From Paramacrobiotus metropolitanus (lineage: Eukaryota > Tardigrada > Eutardigrada > Parachela > Macrobiotidae): a DNA stretch of 64,000 nucleotides. The notes under the pieces were generated by a model. The model was not told where the DNA came from and did no database searches. It was given only the letters and a program-made list of their open reading frames with translations. Location of the stretch: contig NW_026570300.1 of assembly GCF_019649055.1 (NCBI RefSeq), positions 1-64,000 on the forward strand. The letters are read 5' to 3'. The translations under genes were made by a program, and so were the position numbers. This document shows positions 9,943 to 20,813 of the stretch, in pieces; the stretch's first letter is position 1; each line of letters opens with the position of its first letter.

Positions 9943-10252
9943 TTCCCCCGGTCGGGTGGGACGGGGCTGCTAAGCCAGCTCGAGGCTCGAGGAACGTCTT
10001 GTCGTGGGCGTCCTCGAAGCTGTCATCGGACGTTGGGTTGGAATCGGCGAGGAGGATCCGCTCGTTGCGCTTCTCCCTTGCCTCGGCTGACTTCGTTGAG
10101 TCCGTTGATGACGGCTGACTTTTATCCTGACCGGAGTGCCGTAGTGCATACGGCGCGTTGGAGGTCAGGCGCCGCGAATAGTCCGTGTTGAACTTTCGGG
10201 CGTATTCGTTTTCCTTCGGGTTCGACATTGTTGTCGGGTCAGGTCGGTTCAA
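9923..10252 (-). CDS. First ORF after the leader of the gypsy element (ORF a)
   Basis: A 109-residue hydrophilic minus-strand frame, rich in Ser, Asp, Asn and Arg, with the first ATG after the presumed LTR/leader. It overlaps ORF b by 20 bases and may be the start of the same protein before an indel. No domain was recognised. Upstream, on the minus strand, a tggttccacttgaacc string could be a primer-binding site, but its match to a tRNA end is unconvincing. Confidence 0.4.
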   Translation of the reverse strand: MNRPDPTTMSNPKENEYARKFNTDYSRRLTSNAPYALRHSGQDKSQPSSTDSTKSAEAREKRNERILLADSNPTSDDSFEDAHDKTFLEPRAGLAAPSHPTGGNGASAG

Positions 10253-11940
10253 GTGGAACCAACGAGAGACTTGTACTGTTGTACAGTAAATTGAACTATC
10301 CCTTATGTGGGGATGTTCAATTGAATCAGGAACGTCTTTCGGTTCAGGAACTTCCTTGGGTCAGGATGGTCCGACTTGATGTTGTTGTTGTTGTGTTGAT
10401 GTGTCTGTGTGTGACTCAGTACACAACGTTACAATACAGTACTATGGTACAGTACAGTATGATAAGGTACTACAGTAGAGTACGTCCTATACTACTGTGC
10501 TGACCAGTATGACGTCACAGGGCTAAGTGGTCTTGCACTTCACTGCCTACGTCACAGAATGCGAGCCGCGTGCAAAATTTAAAAAAACGATGATTCACGC
10601 CTATGTTAAGCTTATGGGAAGTTTCCCCTGCACGCTGATTGGCTAGCCTCAAAGTACTGAAAATCGAGCGTTCTGACGTCACAAGGAAATTCAAGAATTT
10701 TCGCGCTTATTTTCGCGGAAAAACAAGAATATTTTTAGGTCGATCAGAGATGTTTTCTGGTCGAAATTTTAATTTTAAGCCGTTAGAAATAATTTCTAGA
10801 TTCTCAGAAATTTTTCTGACGGTGGAAAACCGTCAAAATGAAAAGCAAAGTGAATGACCGACCTCTGGTCAGTTACACAGAGTGGTCCGTTAGGTCGGTA
10901 AAGTAACTTTTTAGGTCGGTTTCTCCGACGAAAATTAAGTTTTTACCATCGAAAAATTATTTCTAGTTCTCAGAAATAAATTTCAGCCGTTAAGAATTAA
11001 GAATTATAGCTAGTTTCGACCTGTGTCGACCTGTAACCAGGACTTTACCGGTTCGTTACGGTGTCCGTGGAGGTCGGTGATCCGCCGTTGGGAGGTCGAT
11101 TTCCGTTAGAGTTGCGGGTCGCCGTTCAAGGCGAAGGTCCCCGATTGTTGAGAGGCTCCTTCTGGGCGCTGCAGGCTACTGTCCGAGCCTGATCCGTCAG
11201 TTGGGATTGGGGAAGTTCCCGTTCGTCCGTCTGGGGCAGTCAGCCGAAGTGCTCTCCTTGTGTGGAAGAGCCAAAAGATAGGGCAAGCGAAGGTGGCAGG
11301 GATCGCTTTTGCGATCAACCTGTTGCTACCACAGTCGCTAGACAGCAAAGACCAGGTTGTAGCAGAGGCTGCGTTCGCAGTCAATCTGTTTCCAACCACG
11401 GGTTCTTCAAGGTTCTCCGCGAAATTATGCCTTTACCGTCTCCTCAAAGGATCCGGTGGACAGAAAACCAGACGATCTGCTTACCATGTGACAGGCAAGC
11501 ACAGAGAGCTCACAGGTGACTTTATTGTACAAATAAAGTGGAGCAAATGCCGCGTGAATGCGGGGAAAAACACAACAAAGGCCAATGTCTGGCAGGAAAG
11601 TGAGCAGTCAAGTTGCTGCGAGCTAGTTCCAGAGCGTAATGAAATGTAGAGAAAGAAATGTGCTGGCGGCAACGGCGTCACGCTGTCCAGACACACGGAA
11701 TGTGAGTGCGCAGACTGGACTCGTATCCAACGCGAGCGAATATACGCTGAGTCATACAGCGAGAGAGAGGAGCGAGAGAGCAAGTATGCTCAGTGAGTGC
11801 GCCCGCGGTGTATCCGCATAGGCGGAGAGTGCAGTGCAGCCACTCACGTACGTACAAGAGAGGGCGAATCAGCATGTGTGCAGTGATACGCATACGCAAA
11901 GTGGCGTATCTATCACGCAGGCTGTCGTGCCTCTAACACT
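10253..11940 (-). other. Presumed LTR and leader of the gypsy element
   Basis: No coding frame is convincing here. The AGGTCGG motif continues (for example around 10855-10920 and 11075-11100), showing that this stretch belongs to the element. A minus-strand AATAAA is present at about 11521 (TTTATT on plus). A GT-repeat and short gtacagtac/tactatggtac palindromic runs lie at 10410-10500. The 11640-11935 part is rich in GAGAGAG and CpG. The exact LTR ends cannot be set. Confidence 0.5.
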
Positions 11941-12009
11941 ATAATGATAATTAAATGAAACTGAAAACTCTACCAGCCTTTTTCCGCCTATACAGAACTG
12001 GAAACCAAC

Positions 12010-14461
12010 CTGCTGTTCGACTAACATGGCCATATCGACAAACATATCCCGCAGCTCCTTAATATTGCTCTCCAGTTTAATAATGTCCTGGTGACGCGCT
12101 TCCACGTCGGCCAGGGCCTGTTTGGCTTGTTGGGATTCGGCCACAATCTACCGGCAAACAACACAACAATGTATTACGACTCAGGCGTGTTTTCCACGCA
12201 CACTTGCTCAACCAACACAAATCAATTCACATTTCGGCAAACAGTGCAAACATGATCAGCATACACAGCACCGATCACTTGAACTTGCACTGCTGGACAA
12301 CAGACTCGACACGACGAAGTACAGTTACAAATCAACGCTGAAGAGTCAACATTACGCCATGAACAAAGCCATAGCAAACAAAAGCAAATAGTCTATCTCA
12401 TGGTGGCCGATAAAATCACATATCGATACTCATACACCTGTAAGGCTGTAACTGCATTGCTACATGATTCAGGGTAAAAAAAATCCCAATCCGCATCCAC
12501 AAAACAATCAACCAACGATCAAAAGATCAAAGCAAGAAAGTGATTTAACAAAACAATTTGAATAAATTGCTCGAGTTACGTAGGAAAAAGTATTCTGATT
12601 AGCGTTCCAAAAAATGTTCACTCTGCCATAAGCGTAATTCACTTACTCCTTGGGTGAATATTTGAGGATCGCCACTCTCCAGCATCTCATCAATCTGATC
12701 ATCCGCGGTCGGTCTTCCAGCTAATCCACAGATAAAACAAATTCAAGCACTTTATTTGGACCACACATAAATATCAGCGATGTCAAAAGATAATCACCAC
12801 GAAAACTTCACTGACAGCTGTCGTAAACTACGGTTAAAATCTTGCAAATAGCACACAGAAAACTCCACACAATTTTCATTATGTTTTATATGCTATAAAT
12901 CTGCACTCAGTCGTCGCCCGTTGTATTTCTAGTGGAACTACAAAGTTCCGCAACTTTTATTTCCAGTTTTAACCTACTTATTTCCAGCTGGCGCTTTATC
13001 CTTGTTTTACAGCGTTCTTTATAATCTGTCTGGGCTTTATTATAATCTGACATCACAGTTGTGAATCTCCTGGTCAAAGTGGCATGCTACAACAAATTAA
13101 CAACGCCAATAAAACAATTTTACAATATAAAATCCCTAATAATACCGCAATCTCTAATAATGACCAGCTTCCAAGCAGGAAGCGAACAAGTAAAGTGTGA
13201 GCGTTACACAACATTTTTGAGCTAGATCAAAAATGAATAACAAAACCGAATATTTAAGCTATTATAGGACTGCCCTCTTACCTGGGTTTTTCTTATCCTG
13301 AGATCAGCTGATACGGCACCCGTTTGTTCTTCCCTCTCGATGGAGCTTTCCAAATCTGTAAAAGTAGAGCGAAAAAAATTACAAAAACCATCCCACCATG
13401 ACTGCCTGACAAACTACACCCAGAGCCGATTTTTTCAAAGTAAGATCACTCTGTGCATTTTCACAAGCGTACAATCAACTATTCATATTACGAACAATTT
13501 ACTATACATTCTGAATTATGCTCGTAGGAATGCAATGTGTTTTCAGCGAGAAACGAGGAAATGTGATTTCAAAATTAGCTCAATTACTAAAATAATAAAA
13601 AGAGCCAAAACAACTTACTTTTCAAATGGGTCCGCAGATTCCCTGCCGTATTTTTAATCTGCTCCATAAGCCGTTCCAGCTCATTTTTATCCCCTAAACA
13701 ACGAAATAAGCCCATGATGCAAAAGAAATCAATAGTATTTTAAATTCCACCTACTTTCATCCGATGCCGGAGAGGATAAAATCAGATTGTGCTTCTGTTT
13801 GACTAAGCCAATATTCCTGTCAATGGAATCCAACTGGCCGTTCATCAGCTCCACCTAGAAGATAAAATCAACTTGTTCGTGAAACAAAGAAAACGTCTAC
13901 TAGCAGTAAATCACACCACGCTGTTGTGTGTACGAAAACAATTCTCATGTGCACAATTTGCAAACTGGCATCGCGTTTGCCAAAAACAAAAAGAATTCAA
14001 CAACACCACAGAAAAACATGGAGACAGTAAACGAAAGAAAACAATTGCATTGAATATCTGCATGCTATCACTCGGTACAGAAAAATTCAATTAAAATTCC
14101 AAAATACACAATTTTCAGCCCGAAATAAGGTGCAATGCAAATAAAGACTGCATGCAAAATCAGTCAAATGTTTTAAAAATAATTATTAGAAACGAATTTG
14201 CATTGGTTATGCAAAAGGCACATGATAAAAAATCATAACAAGAGAAAAAAATGTAAAGGACAAACCTCTTCAAAAAATTTATCCAAGGACCCTTGTACGC
14301 TCATCTCGATTTTAACTTCCCCTTTGGGCACCACATCGGGGTCATTTCGGTCGGCCGCCGTCTATTAAACGAAGAAAACCACTCCAGAAAACACCAAGGA
14401 AGAAGTCCCTCCGAGGATAATTTACCAGTTTCAGCGCCGTCAAGCGATCCTTGACAGGCAT
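12010..14461 (-). CDS. STX1: Syntaxin-1-like t-SNARE, 3' end missing
   Basis: Eight exons join in phase: 14461-14426, 14361-14266, 13854-13755, 13693-13619, 13355-13282, 13086-12978, 12720-12647 and 12147-12010, giving 234 residues. The start [10 protein letters not shown] is the usual syntaxin-1 type opening. 'SLDKFFEEV' begins the Habc bundle. '[10 protein letters not shown]' and '[15 protein letters not shown]' are family signatures, and '[17 protein letters not shown]' followed by '[15 protein letters not shown]' is the first half of the SNARE helix. Syntaxin-1 sits in the plasma membrane and pairs with SNAP-25 and synaptobrevin for vesicle fusion. Exon 8 ends at a good GT donor, but the remaining SNARE half and the membrane anchor are not found before the left edge. 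The downstream intron runs straight into the gypsy element. The gene is either interrupted or has a terminal intron longer than 12 kb. Confidence 0.92.
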
Positions 14462-16464
14462 TTTCGCGGTGGAATGGAAGGTTGCGATGCTCCGCTGACG
14501 TCCAATCCGTCAGCGCCTATTCCATCACTCCGAAAGGGAAGGCAACAGACCTTCCTTTTCCGAAGGTCAATGGGATGGCAATGTGGGATAAATAGTACAG
14601 GGATGAAAAAATGGGAAGCTCCAGGAAGAAGACCAGCACGGATGTCAATCAGCTGTTGCTAAGATAGAATGACGTCTTCCACCTGCAAATCACCCAGATC
14701 TTCGCATCAAAAAAATTCGGAATTTTTTAAAAACATTTCCGCATTTTTTTCTGATAAATCAGATAGTCGGGGAAACAGTTTGAAGTTTTTTCTCGCTTAC
14801 TCGATAAACTACTCGGTGGTTTCTCAATGGAGGTTTCGCGCAACATAATGATCCATCCAAAACAAGCCGAGCCAGTTTACACCACAACCACGCAACAATT
14901 AAAAGAGCGTGCAATCATCAATCAATTAGCCATCAAGTACAGACGGAGCAGGTAGAAAAAAAGAGATGACAAACTGACATTGGTCGCACACACACACACA
15001 CGCTGGAGAACAAAAATGCAACACCAGACAAATCGGTCGCTAATCATGAAGCTTTACAAATCAATTCCGTTCCGCCTCTCTCTCTGTGCACCATGACTTG
15101 TGATGAGGATAACACGATAAATTATTGGTATCAATTGGTAAGTAAAAGATAGCGCGTCGGCAATAATCGCTTGAATGTAAGCGAGTTATGACCATGTTTC
15201 GTAATACACGACTGCGAGTTAAACAACTGAATGAGAGACAGCAGAAATATGAATATGAAACAGTGCATGATAAATATCGAGGGCAAGATAAACCCCGCTG
15301 ATGGCGGCGGTACCCTGGTTCAGCCTCAAGCCTGCACTTAGGAGCTACGAGGCACACGGCCGACTGCGCCGAGTTGCATTACCGATACAATTGTTGTCAA
15401 TGCGGCGCAACTGGCGGTTTTGTTGTACGTAATAATCCGGTTCACTCATCAGTCGTCGACACTTTGTATCTCGGCACGAATTGTCCCCATTTTGACATGC
15501 CAACAATGGCAACCTTTAAAACCTTTTAGAACATTCATTAGAAAATACAACAGCGCGGTAGCGATAAGCGGCCGAAAGGGAAGCCTAGCCTACCGTTTGT
15601 CGTCAGACGGTCGCTAATTGGCAATGAATAAGACTCTCCAAGGGGCGACTCCCAGTGGATCCCTGTATTCATTGCTTGTTAATTGGCCGAGCGCCATTTA
15701 CAGGCGGTTTGAGTGAGTCAGTGCTGAGTTTGTTGTCCACACACTCTGACGCCTCTTGCTCTTCTGCCTCTCTCTCACCCACTCACAACTTCCATTCACC
15801 GTCTCATTTTTCGACTCGGTGTGTCCTGAGAGCCGTCGATTATCGTGATCGGATTCCGTTGATTAAGTAACTACCAAACTTGCGTGCCTTATTTGTGAAA
15901 AAACACTACTGCGCCGTCGCTAGTCTCCGCGCTTAACTTTTAGAACAATGTTTGGCGAACTCTGCTGCAGCCATGGTTTTTCTTCTGCTGTACTACTTTC
16001 CCCTGGATCTCTGTGATGCGGACTGTACCATGTGTTTTTAGATTGATTGCTATTCAATTTGGAGTTTTTAAGCGTTTTATCGTCTTATCATGTTGTAAAT
16101 CGGATTTGGAAGTTTAATGGCATTGATTAACTATCCCTGATCGATGGACGAAGGAGCTTCGATCTTTTAATTTTTTATGCAATTTTAACCGGATGATTTT
16201 TTAATTTTAAATATTTTATCGTGTTTTTTACTGTTTGGATTGCATCCTGTGAGCGGGCATGTCGGATGTGAGCGCGCTCTCCAGGGTAGACGCGTCAAGA
16301 TTGTTCTGACCTATTTTCCATTGTTTCTGTGGATGAATGGATGACTGCTCCATTTACATGCAGCTGATTGTGAGCCGATAACGTTAAATGTCCGATCGGA
16401 TGTCCATCTGACTGTCTGCACTGTTACGCGAGGCAGTCGGCGCTCTGATTGTACCCACCAACTG
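14462..16464. other. Head-to-head intergenic region of syntaxin and the next gene
   Basis: About 2 kb separates two divergent starts, so it should hold both promoters and 5' UTRs. A short (CA)n run sits at about 14988-15001. CpG density and a pyrimidine-rich stretch rise around 15700-15850. No coding frame with supporting features was seen, and no clear TATA box. Confidence 0.5.
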
Positions 16465-19192
16465 ATGTCTGCATCGTCCCCAGCGAAGGAATCCACTGCA
16501 CAAAAGTCCAAAAGCAAATCGTCTGCGCCGATGAAAAATGGTGGATTAAAGGGAAAGCATAGTCGACAGACTGTTGCGGAGGTTGATCCCGAGGTAAGAC
16601 GGGGTTAGAGGGAGAAATTCGCTCCAAGAACCCGAACTGCATCGGCTGAAAACTGGAAAAAATTGAATTATTTACTAATTTACATTCCGAAAATTTTTGA
16701 TTTTTTTAATTCGGTATTTCTTATCCCGGGTATTTTTGGCTGATCTCCAGACAAGACGAAAGTGGAAGAGAAAAAAGCGCTCCAAGAACCTGAATTTTAT
16801 CTGTTAACAACTGGAGAAAATTGAAAACTGAATTTTTTTAATTATTTGAAACACAAAAATTTTTTTCGAATTTTATACAGTTGGGTATTTTTGTTTTCCC
16901 CTGCATTTTTGATCGATCCCGAGGTAAGGCGAGCTAGAAAATCGTGCATTCTGGAAGAAAAAATGTGCTCCAAGAACCCGAATTGTATCTGTGCAAAATC
17001 GAAAACTTTAAATTATTTTTGGATTTTTTTAAAACTATGTTTGGGATGTTTTTGTTATAGCAGTTTCTCTGGTTTTTAGGTTGTAAATAATGCTAAAGAT
17101 CTTAAACCCCGACCTCCGGAGGCGCCCGTGGATGTCCGCGCCCCCGCGTGGCCCACCAGCGAGGATCCCTTAAAGATGTCCCCCAGCAAGGGCAAACCCC
17201 CGAAGTCCGCGGAGAAGCTGGTCAACGGCGGCGGCCTCGTGAATGGAAATGTGGGGAAAGCGCACAACCTCTTCTTTCCCCCCGCCTTTGCCCCCTTTCC
17301 CTCCGCCGCCTTCCCGCGCGGTCCCTCGCTCCTGGCGGGACCGTCCGAGCCCCACCGGAAGCGCAGCACCCCCGCGGAAGACAACGAGATTCAGAATAAA
17401 ATATCGGCTATCATCGCCGCGGCGCCTACATTACGACCGGGCAAGAAGAAGGACTCGGGGACGGTTCTCCCGCCGCCGCCTCTCGTCCCGCCGGTACTGC
17501 CGCCCCGGGTGGAGGAGGTGTCGAAGAATGCGTCGCCGCGCAAGGACACCGGGAAGGGAAAGAGTGGAATGCCGCCCATCATGCCTAAAGAATCCCGGGA
17601 GGCGGCATCGCCCGCCAAGACCGGGAAGGGAAAACGCGGCACGGTACCGCCGCCGCTGCTGAGCGATCCGATGGCGCAGTTTGTGGCCGGAGCGCCGTTT
17701 AATCTTGCTGCTTCCACGCCATTCCTGCTTCCAGGAAATGCTTTATTGCAAAAGTAAGAAAAAACAAATATTTTGTTGGTTTTATTGAACTGTTATGAAC
17801 TTATGGGTAATTTATGATGGTTTGTTAAATGTAGGGAAGCTTTGGCATGACGTATTTTTCTAGTTTTTTCAACAACTTTTTGTTTCGAATAACTAGAATA
17901 AGATAAGCAGATATTAGAAGATCCCAGATTTGAGTTCATCTGAGTGCCGAAATTTGAGTTGTAGACTTTTAGTCCAGTTGCAGAAGAACTCTGTAACTGA
18001 TCCAAAAATTTCCAGTTGATATAGATGTAATCGTGCAGACGTGCGCTAAGCGCAGCGTGTTGGTGTATGCAAGGATTGATTAAACTGTGAAGTTCTACAA
18101 ATGAACCGCAGATACAGTTTATCAAGATTTCGACCGCACTCAGCCCTGCCAAGAATCAGTGCATTAGTCGCAGTGATCCTTTTTATCGTATCAGGACCAC
18201 TTCTGATCATCGATTCACGGTGCAGATAACCGAGATAATAATTATTGATGTTGTTGGTGATTACTTAATTTATTGTGGTATTTTACAGTTTGATTATGCC
18301 CTCGAATATCCTCCTCAACGCCACCGGTCTTCCACCCAACGCGATGTCACCGGTCTTGTCCCCGACCACAACCCCCAGTTTATTCCTGATCCCGACCAAA
18401 CCCGAGCCTCCTCTTCCGGTGAAGAACTTCAAAAGCTTTAAGAAACAAAAAAAATCAGAGCCCGGCAAACCCGAGAAGGCGCAGCTGCGCACCCCGGAAC
18501 CATCGGGGCTCCCAGCGACATCCCTCGTCGCCACCTCGAAGTCGTCTTCCTTGGAGCCGGATCTGGACCAACTGCTGTCCAGTGTGCAGAGCAAAATCAG
18601 CGAATTCGGAACACTCTCGCGGCATGCCACCCTCTTCCCCGCCGGTAGTTCCACACTGCCCGTCTCCCCGCCGCTCCCACCCGTCTCCACGGCCTCCCTG
18701 CCCAGTTTCGGGACGTTCACGACGAAGAACAGCGAGGCGGTGGGCTTTGGCGCCCTGACCACACCGGCCCTGGGCGCCGTGACGTTCGCCAGTCTGGCGT
18801 CCGTCTCTGGGCCGCTGCTGCCGGTGTCGACGCTGATTGACACCGGGGTCCGATCGCCGATGGTCCCGTTGGTGGAAGAGGAGAGTGCGATCAGTGTGGA
18901 GGTGTGTGCGCCGGTTGATCCGAAAATCGTTAGACGGAATGTGCGTTTGATGAGGAAGAAGGTGGCGCTGATTGATCGGGCGCTGTGGGAAGATGTCGAG
19001 GGGTTGACGGGGCAGGTGGAGAAGATGGAGCTGAGTCCGGAGGGTGCGCGAAAGGGTCGGGAAGTGGCCCGCCGGGAGGGGCAGGTGTCTGTTTTGCCGT
19101 TTAAGAAGAGGCTGTACAAGAGTGTGCCCTCCCCGAAACCCAACGATGCCAACAGTCGGAATGTCTTTCAAACAGGTTGGTTGCGATGTTGA
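16465..19192 (+). CDS. Pro/Ser/Lys-rich nuclear-type protein, possibly the N-terminal part of ASH1
   Basis: Three exons join in phase: 16465-16593, 17080-17753 and 18289-19175 (or to a stop at 19192, giving 568 residues). The product is basic and proline-rich, with many 'SPAK', 'KGKxG' and 'PPPLVPP' patches, no signal peptide and no recognised domain. Near its end 'LPFKKRLYKS' resembles the basic patch that lies ahead of the AWS domain in ASH1 proteins. Codon use is strongly GC-biased, like the ASH1 exons downstream. A plausible donor (ACAG|GTTGG) at 19175 is in phase 1, whereas the next coding block at 20.8 kb needs phase 0. Either a small exon was missed or this is a separate gene ending at 19192; an AATAAA at about 19342 fits the second option. 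Confidence 0.7.
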
Positions 19193-20813
19193 AAAATTGA
19201 TGCATAAAATGCGGTACATACACATTTTACAGTTTACTCACTACACTAATATAGTATTACAGCAACTGGTATTGCAGTTTTGAAAGTGCAATACTGATAA
19301 GTTTAATACGTTCTTGTATTAATTCGCTGATAAATTAGTACAATAAATGATAACCTCATGAAAAATGTATAAGGCATATGAGGTACGGTAGGAATCGCTG
19401 TAGCCAATGAATAACGAGACTACGAGAGACGAGACCGGAAGTTCGAGCTTTTACTTGTTACGGTTGAAGTAAAAGGCATCAATCGCAGTACTAGTATCAG
19501 CTGTTAAGCTACTATTTCGTAATTTAGTTCTTATCTAATTATTGCTAAGGCCCAAGTGCGTAGATATAAAGTGATAACAAATTTGCTGGGTTCACTTGGG
19601 TTGCTAAGTGATTTAGTTGGCTGGGATTTGCTGCTCCTAATAACACGTACGTATGCTCTGACGATTTTTGGCCGAGTGTTGGTTCCGGTGACCCGCCGAT
19701 GTCGTTCGTCTGTGTGATTTTGTAGAAAATCTGAACCGTAGTATTGAACAATGATTTCGTCGTGCTGTACTTCGCAATTCTCCATTTTTCTGTAGTTTCG
19801 CTAGATGTAAACATTGTGTAATGCCGTAATACATACTTGCTTTGTACTTTTACGTTTTGTAATAGCGCTACAGTTTTTTCATACGACTGCACTAAAAAGT
19901 TGTATATTGTGCGTTTTTATACTGTAATTAATTATGACTCTCAAAATCATGTTGGCTTTGCCCGGTGCAGGTACGTACAGTACTTTGAACTTTCCGTACA
20001 CGCTACCGGTACGTAGTGTTTTATTTTTTGAAGTGAAAATCTTTTGGCAGTTCTGTCACATTCCGTGTACAGTGTACTTGTAAGCTGCACCGGCACGTAC
20101 TTGCCGCAAATTGCTGAATTCTGTCTATTTCTTAATTATTGTAAGTTATTATGTCAGTCGCGTTATGTAAAAATTAATCTATTCACTATCTGTCGTACTA
20201 ATAATATTTACTTAATTACTGAAGAGTGAAGTACTTATTAGAACCGCTGTTATTCAATCAAAACTAACGGAAGTTTTAAAGGCGTTTCAAAGGATACGAA
20301 TCGTGTTATACGGTATTTTTTATTCTTACCGATACAACGGTACATGATTACTATTTACTTCGTATGCACTTGCAGTTAAAGAAAATTTTTTTCGTTTTAC
20401 GCACGTTTGGGACGTTTTGGTCTGAACTCTGCACCACTCTGTAGCGTGCACTGTGCAGCAGGCTGGTGACGTCACGCTTGCATTGGCTTTGGCAGGGTTG
20501 CAAATGCACAGTGCGCCGTATTGCAGCGTAAACCATAAAGCATACGTACCTCGAGGCCTTGAAATTGGTGTTGGTGTTTTTCGTTTGTCTGTTAAATATT
20601 TCGACTTTTAGATCTGAACACACGTTAACTTGTGTAACTGTTTGCACAGTTGCTTTCTGACTTTAGTGTTGCATTATTATAAAAATGTATTTGCGATTGC
20701 TGTATTTGTTGGAAAGTGCACAGTACTTGACAACAACTGGCAATGAGTGGACCGAACATTTTCATTTGCTAAAATCGTTTTATGACTGACATCGTTATGA
20801 CTGCTATCGTACA
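19193..20813. other. AT-rich intron or intergenic stretch
   Basis: About 1.6 kb with no supported coding frame. It contains an AATAAA at about 19342 and several gtacgtac-type runs (for example around 19970 and 20010). It is either the spacer between two genes or an intron of one long ASH1 gene. Confidence 0.5.

Larger units (their letters stand above)
1..11940 (-). mobile_element. Ty3/gypsy-type LTR retrotransposon, partial at left edge
   Basis: A long retroelement lies on the minus strand. Reading from right to left it shows a GC-rich non-coding leader/LTR-like zone (about 10.25-11.94 kb), several accessory ORFs, a 697-residue Gag with a CCHC knuckle, an aspartic protease (DTGAE core), reverse transcriptase (YIDD box) and the start of RNase H. 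Integrase and the far LTR would lie beyond position 1. The protease-RT-RNase H order and the YIDD context fit the Ty3/gypsy class. Gag and the accessory ORFs are long and open, while the pol region (0.15-5.4 kb) is split over many frames, so this copy is probably not autonomous. The right border is put near 11.93-11.94 kb, where CpG-rich sequence gives way to AT-rich intron sequence of the syntaxin gene. No TG/CA terminus or target duplication can be confirmed because the other end is missing. Confidence 0.85.

Noticed and set aside
10253-10290. Possible primer-binding site tggttccacttgaacc for the gypsy element
   Set aside because: Starts with TGG but does not pair well with a normal tRNA 3' end and does not abut a recognisable LTR terminus.
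18283-19225. Long minus-strand open frames (289 and 256 codons) opposite the Pro/Ser-rich gene
   Set aside because: They are shadows of strongly GC-biased plus-strand coding exons that join in phase with neighbours; they have no domain or splice support.
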